A stretch of DNA of 64,000 bases from Paracoccus spongiarum (lineage in GTDB: Bacteria; Pseudomonadota; Alphaproteobacteria; Rhodobacterales; Rhodobacteraceae): assembly GCF_030732095.1 (NCBI RefSeq), contig NZ_JAVAMQ010000016.1, positions 1-64,000 of the forward strand. The letters run 5' to 3'. Each line of letters opens with the position of its first letter. The first letter of the stretch is position 1. A program made the translations under genes and the position numbers. Shown here piece after piece: positions 45,120 to 53,669 of the stretch. Below the pieces are notes generated by a model that was not told the origin of the DNA, searched no databases, and saw nothing but the letters and a program-made list of their open reading frames with translations.

Positions 45120-45371
45120 TCAGCCCGCACAGACCCGCGCCTGTGCCCGCATGACGGCATAATCCGCCATCATCCCGACCAGCACGGCATTCTCCGGCAG
45201 GGCCTCCAGCTCTGCAGCCGCCCGCTCCCGCACCGCTTGATCGTAAGCGACGACCGGCGGGCAGGCCGCGCCGCCTGGATCAGAATCTTCCGTCGCGCAG
45301 GCGGTCAGCGAGATCGTCGCGATGGCGAGGGCGGTTGCTGGCAGCCTCCAGCATGCGTCGTTGAATTTCAT
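45120..45371 (-). CDS. Rz1-like outer-membrane spanin lipoprotein
   Basis: 83 residues. The N-terminal signal (LPATALAIATISLTAC) ends in the lipobox LTAC, so Cys25 would be lipidated. A small soluble part rich in Ala/Glu helix follows (AVRERAAAELEALPENAVL). It overlaps the 3' part of the inner-membrane spanin gene by 92 bases in another frame, the classical Rz/Rz1 arrangement. Expected to disrupt the outer membrane at lysis. Confidence 0.75.
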   Translation of the reverse strand: MKFNDACWRLPATALAIATISLTACATEDSDPGGAACPPVVAYDQAVRERAAAELEALPENAVLVGMMADYAVMRAQARVCAG

Positions 45372-45534
45372 TCTGTCGCTCCAGCTGTTTCAGGCGTCCG
45401 GCATGGCGACCGGCGGTCTCACCGGCCCGCCGCAGGTTGAGGAGGAAAAGAAGGACCGCGCCGATCAGCGCGATCCCGATGACCAGACGCCGCGCCCAGC
45501 GCGACGCCAGCAGCGCAACGAGGGTGCCCATCAC
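45280..45534 (-). CDS. Rz-like inner-membrane spanin
   Basis: 84 residues: N-terminal membrane helix (RLVIGIALIGAVLLFLLNL) then a periplasmic basic coiled coil (GRHAGRLKQLERQNEIQRRMLEAASNR). Together with the overlapping lipoprotein it forms the predicted spanin complex. Its start overlaps the endolysin stop by four bases. Confidence 0.72.
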   Translation of the reverse strand: MMGTLVALLASRWARRLVIGIALIGAVLLFLLNLRRAGETAGRHAGRLKQLERQNEIQRRMLEAASNRPRHRDDLADRLRDGRF

Positions 45535-46205
45535 CGCCGCCCCCGGTTCCAGTCGTCGAGCCTGGCCCAGACGGTCAGCCCGATGCCGGCCAGCGCCAGG
45601 GCGATGAAGGCCCAGCGCAGGGTGTCGAGATAAGGGATCAGCGGCTGCATCGCCGATTGCGCATCGCTCAGTGTGTCCTGCGCGAACTCGATCCCCGCCG
45701 CGCCAACGGTCGCCAGTCCTGCCGCCCCACTGCCTTTCATCGTGCGGCTGTCGGTCAGATGTTCTCGCGCGGGAGGCTGGTCCTCGGCGAAGGGGATGGC
45801 GCGCGCTGGAAAGGGTTCACCCCAGTGCCGCGCAGGGCCGAGATCGATATGCATTAAGCCGGATCGGGGATAGGTGCCGAAACCCAGAAAGCCCTCGGCC
45901 CGGGCTGCCTTCTCGAACACCACCGGATCGTGATTGGCCATGGAGATGTCGAATGCGGTGCCTTCGAGGTGCTTGGAACGTTTGGCCCCGCCGACGCGTC
46001 GGTTATGTTCCGGACTGCGATAGGCGGAGTTTACGATCAGCGGCTTGCCGAGGCGCGTGCGCAGGGCCTGCAGCCGGTCGAGGGCCTCCTCGTGGATCAG
46101 GATCGCGCCAGTGCCGCGACAGGCGATCTCGGCGGGCGAGAAATTGGGCCAGCGCCAGCTGTCTTGCGGCACGTCGCGCCAATGGCGGTAGAAACGGGTG
46201 GTCAT
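45531..46205 (-). CDS. M15-family endolysin with C-terminal membrane helix
   Basis: 224 residues. NSAYRSPEHNRRVGGAKRSKHLEGTAFDI gives zinc ligands His79 and Asp86 and MHIDLG the third, His119, a peptidase M15_3 (D-Ala-D-Ala/L-Ala-D-Glu endopeptidase type). Residues about 160-213 form a linker and one membrane helix (LRWAFIALALAGIGLTVWA), unusual for a phage endolysin. The C-terminal anchor could tether the enzyme or act as holin. It begins just after a terminator-like hairpin. Confidence 0.85.
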   Translation of the reverse strand: MTTRFYRHWRDVPQDSWRWPNFSPAEIACRGTGAILIHEEALDRLQALRTRLGKPLIVNSAYRSPEHNRRVGGAKRSKHLEGTAFDISMANHDPVVFEKAARAEGFLGFGTYPRSGLMHIDLGPARHWGEPFPARAIPFAEDQPPAREHLTDSRTMKGSGAAGLATVGAAGIEFAQDTLSDAQSAMQPLIPYLDTLRWAFIALALAGIGLTVWARLDDWNRGRR

Positions 46206-46220
46206 GAGGATCCTCCGGAT

Positions 46221-46249
46221 AAAGAAAAGGCCCGCCGGGAGGGCGGGCC
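46221..46249 (-). terminator. Rho-independent terminator ahead of the lysis genes
   Basis: On the minus strand GGCCCGCC pairs perfectly with GGCGGGCC around a five-base loop and is followed by TTTTCTTT. It separates the tail/DUF6127 genes from the endolysin, so lysis gene expression may depend on read-through or a separate promoter. Confidence 0.8.
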
Positions 46250-46298
46250 ATGGGTGATGGGGTTGTGGTGCGGGTGGCGGTGATTGCCACCCAGCGCG

Positions 46299-46586
46299 TC
46301 AGCCGCCCTCGCCGAAGAGTTTCAGCTTCAGCGCTATCCCGGCCAGCAGGGTCAGGATCAGCCCTGCGGTCAGCATGCGGATGATTGTCTGGGCGGCGGT
46401 GCGGCGCATCAGGCGGATGCCCTCCAGCAGCGCCCGCAGATCGCGGATGTCGAGGGCGGCTTCCCTGCCGTCCAGCCCGGCATCGGCCAGCGCACGCCTC
46501 GCGCCTTCCTGCGCAGCCCTTGCCAGCAGTTCTTCGAATTCGCTCTCGCTCATCTGCAGCACGTCATCGAGACGTTTGGGTGTCAT
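46299..46586 (-). CDS. DUF6127-like small phage membrane protein
   Basis: 95 residues. A charged N-terminal helix (RLDDVLQMSESEFEELLARAAQEGARRAL) precedes one C-terminal membrane helix (IIRMLTAGLILTLLAGIALKLKL). In this position, before the endolysin, it could be a holin or pinholin, but the family is uncharacterised. It overlaps the tail-fibre gene by four bases. Confidence 0.75.
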   Translation of the reverse strand: MTPKRLDDVLQMSESEFEELLARAAQEGARRALADAGLDGREAALDIRDLRALLEGIRLMRRTAAQTIIRMLTAGLILTLLAGIALKLKLFGEGG

Positions 46587-47659
46587 CCGATCTTCGCTCC
46601 CCAGAAGGTGGTGTGGTCCGCGGCGAAATACCCATCTGCCGCCCGGAATGTGCCCTGCAGCGCGACCGTGTCGCCCACATTGAGGCTGGCCATGGTTTGC
46701 AACCAGAGGGCCGTGGCTTCGGAGACATGCGCGCCGGATATCTCGCCGAATGAGCCCCGGATCTCTGTCGATCCGTTCAGGACCAGCCGTCCGCGCATCC
46801 GGGCGCTGGTATTGGCGTTGATCTTGTAGAGCAGAGAGGCGCCGAAGAGATATGTGCCCGCGACCGGCGCCACGAAGCGGTTGGTCGCGGCATCGAAGCA
46901 GCCTTGGTCATTGTATTCGGCCACATTGATTCCGAGTGTGGTCCAGCTGTCGGTGGCGACGTAATTGTCATAATTCGTATAAGCCATGAAGCGCGGCAGG
47001 TTCGGCTGGTCCACGATGCCCGTTGACGGATCGACGCCCAGCGCATCGCGGAAGCTCGACCCGTCGGGCGAGACGGCAATGCGCAGCTGGTCCGATCCGA
47101 ACATGCCGATCAGGGCCCGTGTGGAAAACCCGGTCTGCAGGATCAGTCCGGCATCGTCGGTCCCTGTTTCCCGGTTCAGCGTCTGGGTCAGATCGCCGCT
47201 GCCGCCGTCCGCCGCATAGAGCGCGGTCCAGAGGGCGTTGTTCAGCTTTGCCGAAAAGGGCGAATCGGCGCTCGCCGCCATGCCGATGCCGAGCCGGGTC
47301 AGATCGTCGAGGGCGGTCGGAATGACCGTTTTCCACCCCGTGCCGTTCCGGACCAGCAGCGCGGCCTCATCCTCGACCCATGCCCGCCAGCCCTCGCGCG
47401 GCGACAGGCGCAGCCAGAAGCCATCGGTCCAGAGGGCGACGTTCAAATCCCAGCCCGCCCAGCCGCCGGTCGCGCCTGAGGCGACGATATAGCGATCACC
47501 ATCGGCGGGGCTTGATGGCGGCGCGGTCAAGCCCCGGCTCGTCACCGAAAGCTGCACCAGCCCGTCCAGCAGACGCAGGGCCTCGTTATGGGTGATATGT
47601 TTCTGGGCCTGCGCCGCCATCAGATATGGCAGCAGCAGGTTGGTCGTACTGTCGGACAT
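46583..47659 (-). CDS. DUF2793 tail-fibre-like protein with C1q-like C-terminus
   Basis: 358 residues from ATG at 47659. Residues about 5-100 are the DUF2793 domain (LLPYLMAAQAQKHITHNEALRLLDGLVQL, SPADGDRYIVASGATGGWAG). The C-terminal 140 residues (FMAYTNYDNYVATDSWTTLGINVAEYNDQGCFDAATNRFVAPVAGTYLFGASLLY) have the C1q/TNF-like jelly-roll pattern. Probably the host-contacting fibre carried at the tail tip; it follows the tail-tip megaprotein by 20 bases. Confidence 0.82.
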   Translation of the reverse strand: MSDSTTNLLLPYLMAAQAQKHITHNEALRLLDGLVQLSVTSRGLTAPPSSPADGDRYIVASGATGGWAGWDLNVALWTDGFWLRLSPREGWRAWVEDEAALLVRNGTGWKTVIPTALDDLTRLGIGMAASADSPFSAKLNNALWTALYAADGGSGDLTQTLNRETGTDDAGLILQTGFSTRALIGMFGSDQLRIAVSPDGSSFRDALGVDPSTGIVDQPNLPRFMAYTNYDNYVATDSWTTLGINVAEYNDQGCFDAATNRFVAPVAGTYLFGASLLYKINANTSARMRGRLVLNGSTEIRGSFGEISGAHVSEATALWLQTMASLNVGDTVALQGTFRAADGYFAADHTTFWGAKIG

Positions 47660-47679
47660 GCGGATGTCTTTCTTCAGGA

Positions 47680-50600
47680 TCAGAGATAGAGGGTAGTCAT
47701 GCGTGCGGTGCCGCGCCCGATACGGGCCGAAAGCTGGCAGATGCGGAGCCTCACACTGTCGCCCGGCGCCAGTTCGGCGCCCCAATCGGTGACCTGCTGG
47801 GCGGCGGTGTAGGTGACCGAGGATTTGTCGCTGGTCAGGGTCCGCTTCACGACCGCGCCGTCCATGATCCGGACCTCATAGCGTTCCAGTTCCTCGCCCA
47901 GTGGCACCTCCATCCCCTGCCAGCTATCGGCGACGAGGCTGCGGGACCGGCGTGTCCAACGGATTGGCAGATCGCCCGGCACATGCGGGTGCCGCCATGG
48001 CTGGTCGATATGGACCGGCAAGAACGGCCGCAGCCCAGCGCCTTCGGGCGTGAAACTGATGGCCGTGAAGGTGTCGCTGCTGCCCGGATAGCGGGCGGGA
48101 CCGATGCGCCAGTTGAACGGGATGCCGAGATCGGCTTCCAGGATCGGCAGCGGGGTCAGGGCCTCGTTCAGCATCACCACCCGCGCCCCGGCTGGGCTGG
48201 GATGGCCCATGGCCTGTTCGGTGCCGCGCTGGCCGCGCAGCAGCCGGGTCAGGCGGTATCGTCCGGGTGCAATCAGCTCGGCATGGCCCGCCTGTACGAT
48301 CTCCCAGCGGCCCGGTGCCGTCTCAACCGCCATTGCATTCGCCCCACTGAACAGCGCCAGATCGCTGACACTGTCCAACTGGCCGCTGGCGAGATCGAGG
48401 ATCAGGACATTGCCCAGATCAAACCGCGACGTGGGACCGGGCCAGAGCTTCGATGCCAGACGGCCAAGATTGGCGCGACGGCGCACCGTCGTCACCAGCT
48501 CGAACCCGTCTGTGCCGGGGCTGCGATAGACCGCCAGTGCGCCGGGCCATGGCTTTGCCGTCGCCGCGATAAGTGGCTGATGCGCCGGGATATCGTCGCG
48601 CAGCTGCGGCAGGTCGAGAATGACGACTTCGGGTGGTCCGAATGTGACGGCGCGGGGCAGGGTGGCGGGGCGTTCGGCACCGGGTGGCAGATCATAGGCC
48701 TCGCGGTCCTGCCGCACCGCCTCGATGCCCCGCGCTTGCGCGTCGGCAATGGCGGTCAGGCGGAATTGCTGCTGGCGCCCGTCGCGATCCAGCGCGATGA
48801 CATCGGCCGGATCCAGCGCTAGTTTCGAGGGCGGCAGGCGGAACGCGGCGCTTTCTCGGCCCGCCCATGCTTCCTGCAATGCGCGGCGGCAGCGGCGTTC
48901 GGCCTCTTCGGGCGGCACCGCCATCGGAAAGCTCTCGGAGGCGATGCGGCTTGTGTCGACCGTGATCCGCGACGCTTCGACCAGCGCGGCATCGTAATCC
49001 TCATCGGCCCGTGCCACCTGCCACTTCAGCGCCTGCGGCAGTTCCGTCTCCTGCGCCCGGGTCAACTCAAACGCCTCGCCATCCGCATTACCCGCGACCA
49101 GATCGTCATGTCTGATGGTGGAGACCGGCGCCCGGCCGCGCATGACAAAGCGGATCAGGCCTTCGCTCTCGACCGCGTCAAACCCGAAATGTCGCGCCAG
49201 CATGGTGATCGAAGCGCGCGGGCTTTCCAGCGCGGTGATGGCATAGCCCTCGGCGGCGCCCCAGAGCCCGGAGACGTCGATGCGGGCTTCCGGCAACTCG
49301 GCGCGCAGGCAGATATGACGGATGAGGGCCGCGAGTGACACCGCGCCCAGCCGCCCGGTCAGCCAATGCCCCAGCCGCCAGTTGGCGCCGTCGGTCCAGA
49401 CATCGCTGAGCGCCGGAAAGAACGGATAGGGCCGGGCATCCCAGGTCCATGCGGCGCATTCGCCGACATCGACCATGCGCTGGCCGGTGACGGTCGAGAC
49501 CGGATTGTTCGCCGGTTTTCCCCAATGGAGATATGTCGCCTCCAGATAGGCGCGCTGGATGGCGTCATCCCTCCATCCGCGCGAGAAATATGGCACGAAG
49601 CTTTCAGAGGATTTGGGGTCGTAAAAGACATTCGGCTGGTTGGTGCCGCGGTCGATAGCCGGGCAGCCTAGCTCGGTGAAGCGGATCGGTTTTGATTCCG
49701 GCAGCCATGCCGTCGGTGCGGCGGCCTCGACGCCGCTGGGCCGGTCGAAATGCCGGTTCGACCACCAGCCCAAAATATCTTTGGGTCGGAAGACCCAGGG
49801 CTTGCTTTGCGCACCGTCGGTGATCGGGGTTCGGACCTGTGCCGCGCGGTCGGCCTCCGTGGCATAGAACCAGTCATAGCCCTCGCCGCCCGCGATGTTG
49901 GATTGCAGATAGGTGCGGTGATGGATCGCGGGCCAGCCGGCTTGCGCGTCCAGATGATCGAATCCGTCGCGCCAGTCGGACAGAGGCAGGTAATTGTCAA
50001 TGCCGATGAAATCGATGCTTTCGTCCGCCCAGAGCGGATCGAGGTGGAAGAAGACATCCCCGCTGCCGTCGCCTGGCTGATGCCCGAAATATTCCGACCA
50101 GTCGGCGGCATAGCTGATCTTTGTCGTGGGCCCGAGAATGGCCCGGACATCGGCGGCCAGTGCGCGGAGGGCCGCGACGGCCGGATAGGCATTCGCGCCC
50201 GCACGGATCGTGGTCAGCCCGCGCATCTCCGAGCCGATCAGAAAGGCATCGACCCCGCCTGCCGCCGCGCAGAGATGGGCATAATGCAGCGCCATGCGCC
50301 GTAGCCCGTGGTCGGACGGATTGCCGGTCCAGCGGACCTCGTCGCCCGTGACGGTGAAATCGCCCACACTGGCGCTGCCGAAGAAGGCGCCAACCTGATC
50401 CCCGGCAGTCGCCGTCTTGTCGACGCTGCCCGCCTGACCCGCAGCAGGCGAGCAGGTGATCCGCCCGCGCCATGGAAAGGCGGGCTGGCCCATCCCGGCG
50501 GCATGGTCAGAATAGGGATCCGGCAACACATTACCCGGCGGCACATCCATGAGGATGAAGGGATAGAAAGTGACGCGCAGCCCGCGTGCCTTCATTTCCC

Positions 50601-51681
50601 GGATCGCCTGCACCACCGCGAAATCCGCTGGCGTGCCGCCATAGACGGGACGCTCGTCGCCAGCCTCATTCGAACCGGTGGCATTCGGCTGGCGACCATC
50701 ACGGCTGACCAGATGCGCCTGATCGCGGCTGACGCCATTCACAGACCATGTCTTGGGGCTGCTTGCCTTCTCGACCACCTCGACACCCGGCCGGATGGTG
50801 CAATGCCCACAGCGCAGGTCATTGCCGAACCAGGCTACCACCAGACTGACGCTTTCCACCTTCGGCGCCATGGCCTGCAGCCGATCCAAGGCCACGATCA
50901 TGTCGGGACTGCCGGGCGTGGCGTTCAGGTTCTCGGCCGTGGTCTCGCCACGCCCGCCCTTGCGCACCGGCTCGGTGGCATAGGTGAACTCGCCCGAGGC
51001 CGGGATCAGGGTCACAGCACGGGTCAGCCCCTCGGCGGTGTCCGGATCGGCCAGCGGCCGGAACACCTCGAAAGACAGCTGCGGCAGCCGGTTGCCGTAA
51101 TCACTCAGCGGCAGATCCTCGAAGACGACATAGGCCGTGCCGCGAAAGGCAGGTGTTTGGTCCACGCCCATGGTCACGGCGATGAAGGGGTCCGGCTGCT
51201 GCGTTTCGGAACCCGGATACCAGCGCCAGGTAAGCCCCGAGGTGTCGAGTGGCTTGCCGTCGGCCCAGATGCGGCCGATGCCGGTGATCTCGCCTTCACA
51301 CAATGCGACCGCGAAGGATGCATAATAGAGATATTCCGTGGCCTCGACCTTCGGTCCGCCACCCTTGCCGCCGCCCTGACGGCTGGTCTTAGTCTCCTCG
51401 CGAAAATCCGTGGCCCAGAAAATATTGCCGCCCATGCGCATGCGGCCGAAGATGCGCGGAATGACTGCGCCCTCGGTCGAGGCTGTAATGCGCAGATTGT
51501 CGAGCCTTGCGCCTTCGATGCGCTGGGCTGGGGCGAGAGACGAGACGATCCAGCTGTCCACGGCCGCGCCTATGGTGGAGCCGATCATGCCGCCGATGGC
51601 AGCACCGGAAAATCCGAGGATCGCGCCCCCGAAGCCGCCGCCAATCGTGGCGCCAACCGAGGCCAATACCAATGTTGCCAT
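47680..51681 (-). CDS. GTA-like tail-tip megaprotein (TIM-barrel, gpJ/baseplate hub)
   Basis: 1333 residues. The N-terminus is Gly/Ala-rich hydrophobic (ATIGGGFGGAILGFSGAAIGGMIGSTIG). Residues about 430-740 correspond to the GTA TIM-barrel-like domain (HYAHLCAAAGGVDAFLIGSEMRGLTTIR, DFIGIDNYLPLSDWRDG, WVFRPKDILGWWSN, RFTELGCPAIDRGTNQPNVF). Residues about 800 onward are the putative phage tail domain (EAFELTRAQETELPQALKWQVARADEDYDAALVEA). This is the counterpart of Rhodobacter capsulatus GTA host-specificity protein, which penetrates or digests the envelope. Confidence 0.92.
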   Translation of the reverse strand: MATLVLASVGATIGGGFGGAILGFSGAAIGGMIGSTIGAAVDSWIVSSLAPAQRIEGARLDNLRITASTEGAVIPRIFGRMRMGGNIFWATDFREETKTSRQGGGKGGGPKVEATEYLYYASFAVALCEGEITGIGRIWADGKPLDTSGLTWRWYPGSETQQPDPFIAVTMGVDQTPAFRGTAYVVFEDLPLSDYGNRLPQLSFEVFRPLADPDTAEGLTRAVTLIPASGEFTYATEPVRKGGRGETTAENLNATPGSPDMIVALDRLQAMAPKVESVSLVVAWFGNDLRCGHCTIRPGVEVVEKASSPKTWSVNGVSRDQAHLVSRDGRQPNATGSNEAGDERPVYGGTPADFAVVQAIREMKARGLRVTFYPFILMDVPPGNVLPDPYSDHAAGMGQPAFPWRGRITCSPAAGQAGSVDKTATAGDQVGAFFGSASVGDFTVTGDEVRWTGNPSDHGLRRMALHYAHLCAAAGGVDAFLIGSEMRGLTTIRAGANAYPAVAALRALAADVRAILGPTTKISYAADWSEYFGHQPGDGSGDVFFHLDPLWADESIDFIGIDNYLPLSDWRDGFDHLDAQAGWPAIHHRTYLQSNIAGGEGYDWFYATEADRAAQVRTPITDGAQSKPWVFRPKDILGWWSNRHFDRPSGVEAAAPTAWLPESKPIRFTELGCPAIDRGTNQPNVFYDPKSSESFVPYFSRGWRDDAIQRAYLEATYLHWGKPANNPVSTVTGQRMVDVGECAAWTWDARPYPFFPALSDVWTDGANWRLGHWLTGRLGAVSLAALIRHICLRAELPEARIDVSGLWGAAEGYAITALESPRASITMLARHFGFDAVESEGLIRFVMRGRAPVSTIRHDDLVAGNADGEAFELTRAQETELPQALKWQVARADEDYDAALVEASRITVDTSRIASESFPMAVPPEEAERRCRRALQEAWAGRESAAFRLPPSKLALDPADVIALDRDGRQQQFRLTAIADAQARGIEAVRQDREAYDLPPGAERPATLPRAVTFGPPEVVILDLPQLRDDIPAHQPLIAATAKPWPGALAVYRSPGTDGFELVTTVRRRANLGRLASKLWPGPTSRFDLGNVLILDLASGQLDSVSDLALFSGANAMAVETAPGRWEIVQAGHAELIAPGRYRLTRLLRGQRGTEQAMGHPSPAGARVVMLNEALTPLPILEADLGIPFNWRIGPARYPGSSDTFTAISFTPEGAGLRPFLPVHIDQPWRHPHVPGDLPIRWTRRSRSLVADSWQGMEVPLGEELERYEVRIMDGAVVKRTLTSDKSSVTYTAAQQVTDWGAELAPGDSVRLRICQLSARIGRGTARMTTLYL

Positions 51682-51693
51682 AGCGAAAAAGTC

Positions 51694-52140
51694 TCAGATG
51701 CTGGGGAAGAGGAAGGCGAAAGCGATGCGGCGGCGCCAGGCGGAGGTCAGGGGTTCTTCGATCACGCCCAGCCGCTCATAGGCATGGATGAAGCGGTCCG
51801 GCGCGGTCAGAATGCCGACGTGTTTGGCGATGGCGCCCGTTCGCATACGGAACAGGATCAGCGCGCCCGGTCCGGCGCCCGCGACCGGCAGTTCGATCAT
51901 CATTCGCCGTGCGCCGTCTGCCAAAACCTCGGTGCAACCCGTTTCGCCCCAGTCGCGGCTATAGGGCGGGATCGGGAATGGTTCGTCGCCCACGACCTCG
52001 CGCCAGACGCCACGTGCCAGCCCGAGGCAGTCGCAGCCGACGCCCTTGAGGCTGGCCTGATCGTGATAGGGCGTGCCGAGCCAGCCCCGTGCGGCGGCGA
52101 TGATGCGGTCCGGATCGGCGGCGCTTTGCGGCCGGGTCAC
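51694..52140 (-). CDS. NlpC/P60-like tail-tip peptidase (GTA-type)
   Basis: 148 residues. ARGWLGTPYHDQASLKGVGCDCLGLARGVWREV carries the catalytic Cys of NlpC/P60 enzymes and KHVGILTAPDRFIHAY the His. It opens cell-wall stem peptides during DNA injection. Overlaps the DUF2163 gene by four bases. Confidence 0.9.
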   Translation of the reverse strand: MTRPQSAADPDRIIAAARGWLGTPYHDQASLKGVGCDCLGLARGVWREVVGDEPFPIPPYSRDWGETGCTEVLADGARRMMIELPVAGAGPGALILFRMRTGAIAKHVGILTAPDRFIHAYERLGVIEEPLTSAWRRRIAFAFLFPSI

Positions 52141-53021
52141 AGCACACCGCCATCATGACCACCGTCCGATGAGGCATAGCGCAGAATAGTGTCTTGGCCG
52201 GGGATGTGTGGAAAGCCCCGGAAATTGACCACATTCCCGAACTTCTGGCCGCAGGTGGCGATGCGCTTGTCGCAGCCCGCATGGATGGTGAAATCATTGC
52301 CCGTGCCGATTGGGCGGATCGGAGCTTCCAGAAGCGTCAGGACGGCAATGTCATCGCTGCGATCATGGGCCAGCACTTCGGCCCGGCGTCCGGCATTGCG
52401 ACCGGATGTCCATGTGAGCGTGCCAAAGCGGAACCAGCCGGGTGCAAAGCCACCGAGGCCGGAGGCAGTGAAAGCCCGGTCGCGCAACCCGTCGATCACG
52501 ATGCCAGTGCCGCGAAAGGCCGGATCCTCCAGATCGACACCGCAGCGGGCATCGCCCAGCGCGGCGTCGCAACTGGCCTGAAAGGTCCGACCGACGGTCT
52601 GGCCCAGAATATGCGACATCGAGCGGATCTCGGCCACGAAGGCATGGCGCCCGCGCCGGATCTGACCGATGGCGCCGCGCCGCATCAGAATGCGCTGGCC
52701 GGGTGCCTGCCAGTTGACCCGCCAGAGCTCCACTTCGGCATTGTCCCAGCGCCCGTCGAGAATATCGGCCTCAGCAATCCGGTCCGAGCGCAGCGCGCCT
52801 GCCGCGTCCTGAGCATCGACCGAGAGATCGGCACCGGTGCGGATCTCGCTGGCGGTCAACCCGCTTTCCGGTTCGAACTCGGTGCCGTTGAAGGCCAGCA
52901 CCCGGTCGTGATCGGTGAAGCCGAAAGCGACACCATCGGTGCGGGTGATGCGCCAGCACCAAGCCAGCGTCGTGGTGGCGCTGTCGAGATGGGTCTGTAG
53001 CGCGGGCGGGATATTCTTCAT
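52137..53021 (-). CDS. DUF2163 tail protein (GTA-type)
   Basis: 294 residues. LQTHLDSATTTLAWCWRITRTDGVAFGFTDHDRVLAFNG at the start and the Cys-rich C-terminus (ASCDAALGDARCGVDL; HAGCDKRIATCGQKFGNVVNFRGFPHIPGQD) identify the DUF2163 family. In the GTA particle its counterpart is an iron-sulfur-containing hub protein; the four conserved Cys here could hold the same cluster. Confidence 0.9.
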   Translation of the reverse strand: MKNIPPALQTHLDSATTTLAWCWRITRTDGVAFGFTDHDRVLAFNGTEFEPESGLTASEIRTGADLSVDAQDAAGALRSDRIAEADILDGRWDNAEVELWRVNWQAPGQRILMRRGAIGQIRRGRHAFVAEIRSMSHILGQTVGRTFQASCDAALGDARCGVDLEDPAFRGTGIVIDGLRDRAFTASGLGGFAPGWFRFGTLTWTSGRNAGRRAEVLAHDRSDDIAVLTLLEAPIRPIGTGNDFTIHAGCDKRIATCGQKFGNVVNFRGFPHIPGQDTILRYASSDGGHDGGVL

Positions 53022-53641
53022 CGCCGGATCTCCAGAAGAGGAATGGAGGTGATGGAGCCCAGCCGCTCGATATCCAGCGTCACGTCCAGCACGTCGCTGT
53101 CGAAACGCACTGGCACGTCGAATTCGAACCCGGCCGTGATGGCGACGCCGGTGGTGGGCGCAGTGTCGAAACTGACGAGGCCGGTCTTGTGGTCGACCGA
53201 CCAGCCCGAGCCTTGTGCGACGCCGTTCAGGGCGATCTGGACGGTGCCCGCGACCGGCTTGGTGATGGCCCGCACCCAGCTTTGTCCGCCCGAGGCATAG
53301 CGTTTGACCAGTTGAAACCCTGTCGTGCCATCGCCGGTGCCGATCTGCTGATCCGAGGGCGAGGGGATTCGTGATGACAGGCAGGATTTGTGATCGGCCC
53401 AGTCCTTGAAGCGAAAACCATAAAGCCGGCCGTTCCGCGCCTCGAAAAAGGCCACGACCACCGCCAAATCGTCGGCGCGGCGGATGCCATAGCTGACGTC
53501 ATAGCGGCGGCGCGAATTGGCCCAGCTGGCATTGCGCTCCTCGTCGCCCGAGGCAAGCTCGACGATCTGGGTGCGCCGCTCAGGCCCGCCGCGCGCGCCG
53601 CGGCTGATATTGTCCGGAAACCGGACCTCGTGAAATGCCAT
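53018..53641 (-). CDS. DUF2460 distal tail protein (GTA-type)
   Basis: 207 residues from ATG at 53641 (AAAGGAA ahead); the open frame extends further upstream but inside the tape-measure gene. HEVRFPDNISRGARGGPERRTQIVELASGDEERNASWANSRRRYDVSYGIR is the DUF2460 signature. It forms the distal ring between tail tube and hub in GTA-like tails. Confidence 0.9.
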   Translation of the reverse strand: MAFHEVRFPDNISRGARGGPERRTQIVELASGDEERNASWANSRRRYDVSYGIRRADDLAVVVAFFEARNGRLYGFRFKDWADHKSCLSSRIPSPSDQQIGTGDGTTGFQLVKRYASGGQSWVRAITKPVAGTVQIALNGVAQGSGWSVDHKTGLVSFDTAPTTGVAITAGFEFDVPVRFDSDVLDVTLDIERLGSITSIPLLEIRR

Positions 53642-53669
53642 CTTGCGCGTTCCTTTCGTGAGAGGTGTG

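Noticed and set aside
50308..52158. 616-codon plus-strand open frame opposite the tail-tip gene
   Set aside because: It is antisense to a clearly recognisable GTA-like megaprotein; length comes from high GC and codon structure. No ribosome site or domain.
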